Virus record (IMG/VR): IMGVR_UViG_3300005613_000268
Coordinates: 1-31,696 of that record
Reading direction: 5' to 3' (one strand)
From: a virus
Length of the DNA: 31,696 bases
Shown: positions 1-6,309 of the stretch, piece after piece
Layout of the letters: each line of letters begins with the position of its first letter
Numbering within the stretch: position 1 is the first letter of the stretch
Notes under the pieces: generated by a model
Seen by the model: only the letters and a program-made list of their open reading frames with translations
Told to the model about the DNA's origin: nothing
Database searches by the model: none
Position numbers and translations under genes: made by a program

Positions 1-275
1 AGTTGGTTGAGTTGTATCAACTTGAGGTCGCGGATCGCGACTCGGCAAGAAAACGCGAGGTTGAGATTGCCAAGACTGGGCGCTTTGATTTTATGTTTAA
101 TTTAACCGGTATCATAGGACTTGCCGCGTTTGGTTTTATATTATATGCCATTGTGTATTTGAGCATCCCGGAAAACAACAAGGAGGTATGGATTCATACC
201 ATTGGCATTATTGAGGGCATTGTGCTTTCGATATTTGGATATTTTTATGGCAGCGCAGTAAAACAAAATAAGTAA
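1..275 (+). CDS. Holin-like membrane protein, C-terminal part cut by the contig start
   Basis: This is the second half of the gene seen whole at 31089-31535, and its codons are read from base 3. It encodes the end of a charged helical stretch and two membrane segments, then a short lysine-rich tail. The four differences from the right-hand copy (5, 116, 128, 251) are all silent. It is not a separate 90-residue gene: the TTG at base 3 is an internal leucine codon. See the full-length entry for function. Confidence 0.85.
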   Translation, partial: LVELYQLEVADRDSARKREVEIAKTGRFDFMFNLTGIIGLAAFGFILYAIVYLSIPENNKEVWIHTIGIIEGIVLSIFGYFYGSAVKQNK

Positions 276-412
276 TGGCAAAAAAGCAATCACAATTTGT
301 AAAAGAGGAAACGCCCAAGGTAAAGCGTAAAGGAGTACACGCCAAAACAAAATCCTCAAAGGTTAAAACGAGCAAAAAATATAAGAAGCCATACCGCGGT
401 CAAGGGCGGTGA
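275..412 (+). CDS. Small very basic protein, 45 residues
   Basis: The ATG overlaps the stop of the holin-like gene (TAATG), suggesting translational coupling. The product is rich in lysine and arginine throughout and ends in a PYRGQGR tail; it has no cysteines and no hydrophobic segment. In the other copy of the terminal repeat (31535-31672) the two differences are a silent threonine change and a stop-to-stop change (TGA versus TAA), which supports real coding. A nucleic-acid-binding or membrane-surface role would suit the charge, but I do not recognise the family. Confidence 0.75.
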   Translation: MAKKQSQFVKEETPKVKRKGVHAKTKSSKVKTSKKYKKPYRGQGR

Positions 413-430
413 GGTCAAATTTTAAATTGT

Positions 431-438
431 TATTTTTG
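431..438 (+). promoter_or_regulatory. Bacteroidota-type -7 element TATTTTTG
   Basis: TATTTTTG matches the TAnnTTTG -7 element used by the Bacteroidota primary sigma factor. It lies 17 bases before the ATG at 456, in the gap after the basic protein. No clear -33 TTG sits at the usual distance, so the assignment is moderate. It would drive the fibre region. Confidence 0.5.
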
Positions 439-455
439 TAGAAAATACATTCATT

Positions 456-728
456 ATGGGATCAAATTTATATTATTCAGCAGATTTTCAAAAATTAAGC
501 TTTGGCGATAATGGTTTGCGTTATTTAGCCGCTGGCGATACAAGCGTATCGGGTGAGAGTTTTGGCGCAATTCAAGTGATTGATTCTGCGGTTATTTCTT
601 GCGACATTGATGCCGCGGGAGGTGATGCATCGCTAACATCAATTGCATTGTTTGCCGGTACAATTATCTATGGCAATTTTGACGATATAAGCGTTACAAG
701 TGGGAAAGTCATAGCGTATTTACGATAA
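456..728 (+). CDS. Small probable virion-associated protein, 90 residues
   Basis: The product is short, rich in Gly, Ser, Ala and Asp, with alternating hydrophobic residues (for example SVSGESFGAIQVIDSAVISC, then ALFAGTIIYG) that suggest an all-beta fold. There is no signal peptide or membrane helix. It sits behind a -7 element and one base before the next small gene, upstream of the two fibre genes. Position and composition suggest a small structural or fibre-associated protein; I do not recognise a named family. The start follows AT-rich sequence typical of this phage. Confidence 0.7.
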   Translation: MGSNLYYSADFQKLSFGDNGLRYLAAGDTSVSGESFGAIQVIDSAVISCDIDAAGGDASLTSIALFAGTIIYGNFDDISVTSGKVIAYLR

Positions 729-729
729 T

Positions 730-879
730 ATGATTGGGTTAGGTTTAAATGTTGCAAATCCGATTGCGGTTTTAGCGGTTACATATGACGATTATTATGC
801 GTTAAGAGTGGCGGCTGATGGCGGCACAATGGAGGCATTCGGTTGCGTTATTGAGGCGATTTTAGATTTACCACAATAA
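730..879 (+). CDS. 49-residue protein carrying the RVxxDGGxxExxxC module
   Basis: The ATG begins one base after the stop of the preceding gene. A hydrophobic N-terminal stretch (residues 2-18) is followed by a module at residues 22-48 with R26, V27, D30-G31-G32, E35 and C39. The same pattern with the same spacing occurs twice at the C-terminus of the fibre encoded at 3254. About ten of 26 positions agree with the first fibre copy, including the closing Leu-Pro. This shared module is the main evidence that the short frame is a gene. It may be a small partner of the fibre, or a remnant of a fibre C-terminus; the function is unknown. Confidence 0.65.
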   Translation: MIGLGLNVANPIAVLAVTYDDYYALRVAADGGTMEAFGCVIEAILDLPQ

Positions 880-936
880 TATAAATGTGGGCATAAAAAC
901 ACGAGGTTGTTGTATAAAAAAATTAAATAATTTATT

Positions 937-2673
937 ATGAGTCTTTTTGAGGATGCAAGTTTAGTAATGATCCCAAGCGGATATAAGGCGGGCAAAGTTT
1001 ATTCCATTAAACCCAGCAACGGAGATGGTGATTTCGACTTTACAAGGGCAAGTGCTGCGACAAGGGTAAACGAACAGGGGTTAATTGAGAAGGAAAGAGG
1101 AAATCTTTTGACCTACTCTAACGACTTTAGTAATGCGGCTTGGTCTAAAACGAGGATTACTATTACGGGCGGACAAGCGGATAAAGACGGTGGAACCGAT
1201 GCTTTTCTTTTAAATTCAACCGCAACTGCTCAAAGTTCTGTTATCATTCAGTATTATGTATCTTCCGATGTTGCCACTCGGTCGGTTTATGCTAAAGCTG
1301 GTAGTGTTAACTTTATAGCGCTTTTTACTACTAATAATCAAAGTGCATACTTTGACCTTTCAAATGGTACTATTGGCACAACTACAAGCGGTATTATATA
1401 TGCTAAAATTGAAAGCGCAGGAAATGGTTGGTACAGATGTTCTATTGCGGTAAATAATGAAGATAATATTTATATTTTCTTATCTCAATCTAATGGTTCT
1501 ACTTCAACAAATACTGGGGATAACATCTACATCCAAGATGCCCAACTTGAAGAGGGACTTGTAGCAAGGGACTACATAGAAACGACAACAACCGCAGTTT
1601 ATGAAGGTATTACAGACAATGTACCAAGATTAGATTATACGGATGCTTCGTGTCCTGCGCTGAAACTTGAGCCGCAGAGAACGAATCTTGTAACGCAGTC
1701 GGAGTACTTTGATGATGCGGCTTGGACTAAACAAACTGGCGTAACCATTGTGCCAAATAGCGCAACATCGCCAGACGGATACCAAAACGCAGATTTGCTG
1801 TATTCAACAACTGGTGCAAATAAGCGTATTTATCAAACCGCTGCAATTAGTAGTGGAGCGTCTTATACATTTAGTGTTTTTGCAAAATCTGCTGGTAAGG
1901 ACTTTGTATTCTTTGTAGATATTGACAATGTCCAAAACACTATTTGGTTTAACCTTTCAAACGGCACATTTTCAACGCCTGTTGAAGGAACAGCTACTAT
2001 GGTAGATTATGGAAACGGCTGGTATCGATGCTCTTTGACAACTACCTCAACAAGTACAACTGGTTTCTCTTACTTTGGCGTATCGGACACAAGCGGCAGC
2101 GTCACTTTTACTGAAAGCGGCACAGATGGCGTGTTGTTTTACGGAGCACAACTCGAAGCTGGGTATCTAACATCTTACATACCTACCTATGGGACAAGTG
2201 TGACATTTGCGAGTGATTCTTGTACTAAAACTGGTGCAAGTGATTTGATTGGGCAGACGGAGGGAACTTTGTTTGTTGAAGCGTCAGCGTTATCAAATGA
2301 ACCAACAAACAAAAGAATTTCTTTAAGTGACGGCACAAACGCCAACCGAGTTACTTTGAATTTTGCTTTAGATGTAATAGGATTTGTTGTTGTGGTAAAC
2401 AATGTGGCTTCGGTTTCAACAGCTCATACAATAAGCCCAAATATAAATCACAAAATAGCATTCGCCTATAAAGAAAATGATTTTGTGGCATATATTGATG
2501 GTACGCAAGTGATTACGGATACTTCGGGTTCAACATTTAGCGGTGCATTAAACTCTTTCCGTTTTAGTGATGGACAAGCGGGAGTTTCTTTGTTTGCGGG
2601 AAACACAAAACAAACCCTCCTTTTCAAGACCCGACTATCAAACGAAGAACTCGAAGCATTGACACAAGTGTAA
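937..2673 (+). CDS. Modular lectin-like tail fibre or receptor-binding protein, 578 residues
   Basis: Probable virion adhesin that contacts cell-surface glycans. Residues 1-55 form an anchor-like segment with an FTRASAATRVN motif. Two homologous beta-sandwich modules follow: about 56-220 (NLLTYSNDFSNAAW, GNGWYRCS near 163-169, QLEEG) and about 247-425 (NLVTQSEYFDDAAW, GNGWYRCS near 359-366, QLEAG). A concanavalin/LamG-like module fills about 440-578 (ISLSDGTNANRVTL). There is no signal peptide. The start MSLFEDASLVMIP resembles the start of the second fibre at 3254, so the two are paralogues. Arg (AGA/AGG) and Pro/Ser codon choice differs from the core genes, suggesting recent exchange of this region. 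The fold assignment is by motif style and was not checked by search. Confidence 0.75.
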   Translation: MSLFEDASLVMIPSGYKAGKVYSIKPSNGDGDFDFTRASAATRVNEQGLIEKERGNLLTYSNDFSNAAWSKTRITITGGQADKDGGTDAFLLNSTATAQSSVIIQYYVSSDVATRSVYAKAGSVNFIALFTTNNQSAYFDLSNGTIGTTTSGIIYAKIESAGNGWYRCSIAVNNEDNIYIFLSQSNGSTSTNTGDNIYIQDAQLEEGLVARDYIETTTTAVYEGITDNVPRLDYTDASCPALKLEPQRTNLVTQSEYFDDAAWTKQTGVTIVPNSATSPDGYQNADLLYSTTGANKRIYQTAAISSGASYTFSVFAKSAGKDFVFFVDIDNVQNTIWFNLSNGTFSTPVEGTATMVDYGNGWYRCSLTTTSTSTTGFSYFGVSDTSGSVTFTESGTDGVLFYGAQLEAGYLTSYIPTYGTSVTFASDSCTKTGASDLIGQTEGTLFVEASALSNEPTNKRISLSDGTNANRVTLNFALDVIGFVVVVNNVASVSTAHTISPNINHKIAFAYKENDFVAYIDGTQVITDTSGSTFSGALNSFRFSDGQAGVSLFAGNTKQTLLFKTRLSNEELEALTQV

Positions 2674-2760
2674 CAATTACACCTATAATAATAACAAGGG
2701 TAAATTTTTACATAAATTACACATATACATACAATAGTTATAACCATTATACAATATAAA

Positions 2761-3153
2761 ATGAACACATTCAGAAAATACTCTTTTGGCAGCAAAGGTG
2801 CAGCCACAACAAAATTGAACGCATTGGGTACTGAAACAACTCCCGAAGGAGATGTAGTACCAACACACAAACACGCTATTGTCCATTTAGGTAATATTGT
2901 AGTAACTCCTGCAACCTTTGACGAAGAAGGAAACATTCTTACAGAGGCGGTATTGTCAGATACCTATCACATCGATGTATTATGGGATGGTGAGCCTAAC
3001 GCTGATTGGGATGGTCAAATGATTTGGCCAAATCCAAATGTTCTTGGCATTCACGTTTTTGGTTCGTCTAGTGCTATTGCCGAGTATATGGCAAAGGTTA
3101 AAGAATTACATCCAGAGTATTTCCCAGAGCCGAGTGAGGAAGAATTGGTATAA
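2761..3153 (+). CDS. Fibre-associated protein of unknown function, 130 residues
   Basis: A soluble protein without membrane segment or signal peptide. It has a His-rich patch (THKHAIVHLG, near residues 35-44), a Trp- and Asp-rich middle (VLWDGEPNADWDGQMIWPNP) and an acidic end (EPSEEELV). It sits between the two fibre genes, after an 87-base AT-rich gap. Position after a fibre gene and the acidic tail would fit a fibre assembly factor or a tail-tip accessory protein, but that is inference from context. Codon use resembles the preceding fibre gene, so the two may have moved together. Confidence 0.7.
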   Translation: MNTFRKYSFGSKGAATTKLNALGTETTPEGDVVPTHKHAIVHLGNIVVTPATFDEEGNILTEAVLSDTYHIDVLWDGEPNADWDGQMIWPNPNVLGIHVFGSSSAIAEYMAKVKELHPEYFPEPSEEELV

Positions 3154-3160
3154 AATTCTT

Positions 3161-3244
3161 TTGGCTTTAGGGTTATTATTTTTGGCATTAAGGGGTTTTT
3201 GGTTTCTTGTTTTGTTGATCGCCATAGTCCGATTAATATCTTAA
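3161..3244 (+). CDS. Possible 27-residue single-span membrane peptide
   Basis: This frame encodes an almost wholly hydrophobic peptide (LALGLLFLALRGFWFLVLLIA) that would form one membrane helix. The best start is a TTG at 3161, since no ATG lies close by. It fills the gap between the 130-residue gene and the second fibre. A frame this AT-rich can look hydrophobic by chance, so support is weak. If real it could be a small membrane-active lysis helper. Confidence 0.25.
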   Translation: MALGLLFLALRGFWFLVLLIAIVRLIS

Positions 3245-3253
3245 ATTTGTTGT

Positions 3254-4969
3254 ATGAGTTTATTAGACAAGGCAAGCATAATTTCAATCCCAATCGCATA
3301 CGACGAGGGGACATATAATAATGCCAAGCCGCAACAAATTATTGGCCCAGCCAATGAGGTAACCAATGGCACATTTGATTTTAATCTTGATTGGACATTA
3401 GGCACAAAATGGTCAATTAGCGGAGGTAAATTAAATTCCGTAGGTACGGCATCGGTGGATACCGCATCGCAAGCCACAAGCATTGTAATTGGCAAAACCT
3501 ATAAAGTAGAATACACCATATCGGAATATGCCTTGGGAGGCGTTCGCATTAAGTTAGGAACGGCCGCCGGGACAACGCGCACAGATGATGGCATATATAC
3601 CGAGTACATAACTTGCGCCGGATCATCAACCATTTATTTTGAGGGGACTGCGGTAGCCAATACAATGGCCATTGACAACGTATCGGTTAAATTGGCAACG
3701 GCATCGGATTTTACATTTTCGCGATCAAGTATTGGCACAAGAATAAACGAGGCCGGATTGATTGAAACAATGGCCGCAGATATTCCGCGCATCAATTACG
3801 ATAATGGTATTGGCGCATTGCTACTTGAGCCACAATCAACCAACCTTTGCACCGAATCGAGCAACGTAGATAGTTGGTCGAATTTATCCAATGTAACGGC
3901 AACGGCAAATTATGATTATTCGCCAACAAGTGATTTTAACGCAAATCGTTTATTGTTCAGCGCCAATGGTTATGCATACCATAACGATGCGCAAGTGGCT
4001 TGGACAGAGTACACCATATCGGTTTGGGCCAAGCGAAACAATGATGGGGAGCAAAATGTTGGGTTTTTTATTAATGGCGTAACCGGGACCATCGTATCGC
4101 CATTTAAATTGACCGATCGTTGGCAACGATTTACCTACACATATACGGCAACCAATACTGGGTTTGCGGGAATCGCCGGAGAGTCAAAAGCGGATATTTC
4201 ATTTTATGGATTTCAGCGCGAGGCATTGCCATACGCCACAAGTTTAATTGAAACATCGGGATCGGCCGTAACAAGATTAAAAGACGAGTGCAATAATGCC
4301 GGGAATAAGTTTTATATAAATAGCACCGAGGGCGCATTTTATGCGGAGATTGCCGCGTTATATGACGATGGGACAAGCCGCATCATATCATTATCAGATG
4401 GCACAAGTGCCAACGTAGTGAGTTTATTATACTCATCAACGTCAAATGAATTGCAAGCGTGGGTGCGTTTAAGCGGCATATTACAAGCGCAATTGACTCA
4501 TACGTTAGATGATGCAACAACCGCCGTTAAAATAGCGTTAAAATACCGAAATAACGAGTTTGGTTTATGGGTAAATGGTGAGAATGTCGGTTGGGATTAT
4601 TCCGGATCTGTATTTAGTGCCGATACATTAAAGTCATTAGATTTTCATAATGGCGGAGGTTTGAATGATTTTTATGGCAATGCCAAATCGGTAATTGTAT
4701 TTGAGGAGTTTTTATCCGATACAGAGATGCGATCATTGACCGGCGGCAATTTATCCAATGATGAAATATTAAGCCGATTTAGAGGGAGGGTGTCATTCGA
4801 TGGTGGTATTTTTGAGGGTTCTTGTTGTGTATTGACAAAATTAGAATCATTACCGGAGGCAGATGAGGGCCGCAGATTGTTTGACATATACAATGGGCGT
4901 TGTATTGCTTTGGGCGGAAGCACCGAAGCGCGAGCGTGTACGATCGCCGCAATCAATAATTTATTGTAA
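3254..4969 (+). CDS. Second modular lectin-like tail fibre with tandem Cys repeats, 571 residues
   Basis: A paralogue of the fibre at 937, sharing the MSLxxxAS start and the FTFSRSSIGTRINEAGLIE motif (residues 153-171). The modules in order are: a CBM4/9-like beta-sandwich at about 34-148 (NEVTNGTFDF, W53, SGGKL), the TRIN linker, a second beta-sandwich at about 197-340, a LamG/concanavalin-like module at about 358-500 (IISLSDGTSANVVSL) and a C-terminal region at 505-571 with two copies of a 37-residue repeat. In the repeats R512/R549, GG 517-518/554-555, E521/E558 and C525/C562 are each exactly 37 apart. Codon use matches the core genome, unlike the first fibre. The likely role is host recognition on the tail. 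A TAAATTTG -7-like element ends 4 bases before the ATG. Confidence 0.75.
   Translation: MSLLDKASIISIPIAYDEGTYNNAKPQQIIGPANEVTNGTFDFNLDWTLGTKWSISGGKLNSVGTASVDTASQATSIVIGKTYKVEYTISEYALGGVRIKLGTAAGTTRTDDGIYTEYITCAGSSTIYFEGTAVANTMAIDNVSVKLATASDFTFSRSSIGTRINEAGLIETMAADIPRINYDNGIGALLLEPQSTNLCTESSNVDSWSNLSNVTATANYDYSPTSDFNANRLLFSANGYAYHNDAQVAWTEYTISVWAKRNNDGEQNVGFFINGVTGTIVSPFKLTDRWQRFTYTYTATNTGFAGIAGESKADISFYGFQREALPYATSLIETSGSAVTRLKDECNNAGNKFYINSTEGAFYAEIAALYDDGTSRIISLSDGTSANVVSLLYSSTSNELQAWVRLSGILQAQLTHTLDDATTAVKIALKYRNNEFGLWVNGENVGWDYSGSVFSADTLKSLDFHNGGGLNDFYGNAKSVIVFEEFLSDTEMRSLTGGNLSNDEILSRFRGRVSFDGGIFEGSCCVLTKLESLPEADEGRRLFDIYNGRCIALGGSTEARACTIAAINNLL
4772..4966 (+). repeat. Tandem 37-residue Cys repeat at the fibre C-terminus
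   Basis: Two degenerate copies of a 111-base coding repeat. At protein level the copies share [FY]xGR, GG, E and C at identical spacing. DNA similarity is low, so the duplication is old. A third copy lies in the small gene at 730-879. Confidence 0.6.
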
Positions 4970-5022
4970 TTTTACAAGGCGTTGCAAGGGGTAACGCCAA
5001 AAATGATTTAAAATAAAATAAT

Positions 5023-5030
5023 TATATTTG
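5023..5030 (+). promoter_or_regulatory. -7 element TATATTTG for the tail tube gene
   Basis: TATATTTG followed by TAACAT lies 23 bases before the tail tube ATG, in an 84-base gap. The same octamer stands before the gene at 25951. No TTG sits at the usual -33 position. Confidence 0.55.
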
Positions 5031-5053
5031 TAACATATTAAAAAGAAAAAATT

Positions 5054-5464
5054 ATGGCAACAACATCAGTATTTAACGGAACTAATTTATTGCTTTCAGT
5101 CGAGGGCAGTGTATTAGGTCACACCACATCTTGTAGCTTGTCTTTGTCAAATGATTTGCCAGAGGCAACCACAAAAGATTCAAATGGTTTTCAAGAAGTG
5201 ATCGCCGGTGTGATTTCCGGAGAATTATCTTTTGATGGCCTTGTAGATTATAGCGATACGGCCAACGCGATTGAATTAGCCGATTATCTTTTAGCGCGTA
5301 CGCAAATTACTTGTGTTTTCGGAACGGCCGAAACCGGTGATGCGATTTATACCGCTGAGGGGTATCTTTCAAGCGTTGAGCAATCAGCCGAAATGGAATC
5401 GCCGGTATCTTATAGCGGATCGATTACATTGACCGGTGCAATCACCAAATCAACAAACCCATAA
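5054..5464 (+). CDS. Major tail tube protein, 136 residues
   Basis: A tail tube protein of the TP901-1/phage_tail_2 type, expected to stack as rings around the tape measure. The sequence shows the usual small beta-rich form: FNGTNLLLSVEG start, TTSCSLSLSNDLPEATTKDS, a GELSFDGLVDYS strand pair and a C-terminal YSGSITLTGAI strand. The length is normal for the family. It is followed by the frameshifting chaperone pair and the tape measure gene, the standard siphovirus order. It has its own -7 element and a possible terminator downstream, in keeping with high expression. Confidence 0.85.
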   Translation: MATTSVFNGTNLLLSVEGSVLGHTTSCSLSLSNDLPEATTKDSNGFQEVIAGVISGELSFDGLVDYSDTANAIELADYLLARTQITCVFGTAETGDAIYTAEGYLSSVEQSAEMESPVSYSGSITLTGAITKSTNP

Positions 5465-5476
5465 TTTAAGGGATTA

Positions 5477-5527
5477 GCCTACTAGGGATGAGTCATCGTC
5501 ATTAATTTGGCGGTGGCTTTTTTTTGT
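5477..5527 (+). terminator. Weak terminator-like region after the tail tube gene
   Basis: AGCC at 5477-5480 can pair with GGCT at 5515-5518, just before a run of T. The long loop contains the near-palindrome GATGAGTCATC (5487-5497). The stem is short, so this is tentative; the palindrome could instead be a protein-binding site. Confidence 0.3.
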
Positions 5528-5537
5528 GCTATTTTTA
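5507..5537 (+). promoter_or_regulatory. Promoter: TTG, 20-base spacer, TATTTTTA
   Basis: TTG at 5507-5509 and TATTTTTA at 5530-5537 fit the -33/-7 layout of Bacteroidota. The -7 element lies 17 bases before the ATG at 5555 and directly after the T run of the possible terminator. Because a transcript would begin near 5544, the in-frame start further upstream at 5507 is unlikely. Confidence 0.5.
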
Positions 5538-5554
5538 CAAAAAATATTTACACA

Positions 5555-5932
5555 ATGGCAAACAAAAAACGAGGATATATTGATATCCAATTAGGTGGCA
5601 AAAAAAGAACGCTACATTTTTCAATGAATTTTTGGGTTGAGTTTACAGAGCAACTCGGCGTATCATTAACCGACATCGGCAATGTATTTAATGGCGGTAT
5701 GTCATTGAGCGGCATTAGAGCATTAATTTATTCAGCGGTTCGCGCCAATGATTTAGAGCAAGGCAATGATATTGATTACACATTGTATTCCGTAGGCGAA
5801 TGGCTTGAGGAATTGGAGGCAGAGGCAATAAATGACATCGTTGCCGTTATGATGGAGTCAAAAATACTCGGCAACTCATTGAGCGATTCTAACGCGCCAA
5901 AAAAGCCGAAGCCGCCGAGAGTACAGAATTAA
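5555..5932 (+). CDS. Tail assembly chaperone, zero-frame product (gpG-like), 125 residues
   Basis: The product begins MANKKRGYIDIQLGGKKRTL, has a helical core with a FWVEFTEQLG segment and ends in a Lys/Pro-rich tail. Position between tail tube and tape measure is the canonical place of the lambda gpG/gpGT-type chaperones, which coat the tape measure during tail assembly. An A AAA AAG heptamer at 5899-5905 lies in the correct phase near the end of the frame, and the -1 frame is open from 5893 to 6267. I chose the ATG at 5555, preceded by AT-rich sequence and a -7 element, over the earlier in-frame start at 5507. Ribosomes that do not shift finish at the TAA at 5930-5932. Confidence 0.8.
   Translation: MANKKRGYIDIQLGGKKRTLHFSMNFWVEFTEQLGVSLTDIGNVFNGGMSLSGIRALIYSAVRANDLEQGNDIDYTLYSVGEWLEELEAEAINDIVAVMMESKILGNSLSDSNAPKKPKPPRVQN
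5899..5905 (+). other. Programmed -1 frameshift site A AAA AAG
   Basis: In the zero frame the codons are CCA AAA AAG, giving the X XXY YYZ heptamer A AAA AAG, the same as in E. coli dnaX. A -1 slip continues as AAA AAA GCC GAA and joins the chaperone to the frame ending at 6267, giving a fused product of about 237 residues. The -1 frame has a stop at 5890-5892, so overlap between the two frames is only about 40 bases. Confidence 0.8.
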
Positions 5933-6267
5933 GTTTTGAGTCCGTTACGGAGTACTATATTGGGCAAATTGGCATAATGCCCGATGTCTTTTGGCGGCAA
6001 ACTTGGCGTGAAAATGCGCTAATGGCCGAAGCATACCACAACCAAATCAATTTGAATTGGGAGCAAACCAGATATTTGGCAACAATGGTATACAATGTCA
6101 ATTGTCAAAAGAAATCACAAATGGTAAAGCCAGAGGATTTATTTCCATTGCCATCGGATAAAAAAAGAAATCCGGACAAGGGCAAGCCCAAATCAACTCA
6201 AGAGCAATTCGAGGCGTTTAAAGAGAAATATCAGAGTGCCATACCACAAAAGACGTTTAAATTATAA
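5905..6267 (+). CDS. Tail assembly chaperone, frameshift extension (gpT part of gpGT)
   Basis: This is the C-terminal part made only after the -1 slip at 5899-5905. It reads on as AEAAESTELSFESVTEYYIG and then MPDVFWRQTWRENALMAEAY, clearly coding upstream of the ATG at 5977, which shows that the ATG is not the natural start. Trp- and Tyr-rich helices follow, then a charged Lys/Pro linker and a helical end. In the lambda scheme the T domain binds the tail tube protein while the G domain binds the tape measure. Independent initiation at 5977 (96 residues) cannot be excluded. The stop lies inside the terminator hairpin at 6248-6276. Confidence 0.78.
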   Translation, partial: AEAAESTELSFESVTEYYIGQIGIMPDVFWRQTWRENALMAEAYHNQINLNWEQTRYLATMVYNVNCQKKSQMVKPEDLFPLPSDKKRNPDKGKPKSTQEQFEAFKEKYQSAIPQKTFKL

Positions 6268-6281
6268 GCGTCTTTTTTTTT
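6248..6281 (+). terminator. Intrinsic terminator after the tail chaperones
   Basis: AAAAGACG at 6248-6255 pairs with CGTCTTTT at 6269-6276, and the stem can extend inward by about four more pairs. A T run follows. The hairpin overlaps the stop codon of the frameshift extension. Confidence 0.7.
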
Positions 6282-6282
6282 G

Positions 6283-6290
6283 TATTTTTG
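6283..6290 (+). promoter_or_regulatory. -7 element TATTTTTG for the tape measure gene
   Basis: TATTTTTG lies 19 bases before the ATG at 6310 and directly follows the terminator T run. The same octamer occurs at 431. No -33 TTG is visible upstream because the hairpin fills that position. Confidence 0.5.
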
Positions 6291-6309
6291 TTACTCTACA
6301 TTTTAGATT

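Larger units (their letters stand above)
1..436. repeat. Left copy of the terminal direct repeat (contig closure)
   Basis: Bases 1-436 match 31261-31696 in direct orientation with six substitutions (at 5, 116, 128, 251, 370 and 411 of this copy) and no gaps. The repeat starts and ends inside genes or promoters, which is what an assembler leaves when a circular or circularly permuted genome is cut at an arbitrary point. A true packaged terminal repeat is possible, but the mismatches argue against one fixed molecule and for two population variants. Confidence 0.9.

Noticed and set aside
141-359. Minus-strand frame of 72 residues in both terminal repeat copies
   Set aside because: The differences between copies are silent in the plus-strand genes but change an amino acid in this frame, so selection acts on the plus strand.
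1-436. A true fixed terminal repeat or a duplicated gene pair
   Set aside because: The repeat ends in the middle of a promoter and a gene, and its mismatches look like population variants; assembly overlap of a circular map is simpler.
2668-2682. Inverted repeat GTGTAA-CAA-TTACAC at the end of the first fibre gene
   Set aside because: A six-bp AT-rich stem with no T run; too weak to call a terminator or operator.
2466-2936. A 156-residue minus-strand frame rich in Cys and Tyr
   Set aside because: It crosses the end of one plus-strand gene and the start of another and reads the AT-rich gap as a Cys/Tyr run; it is best explained as a chance frame.
5977-6267. Independent 96-residue gene starting at the ATG at 5977
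   Set aside because: Coding signal extends upstream in the same frame to the slippery site, so the ATG is probably internal to the frameshift product, though internal initiation is not excluded.
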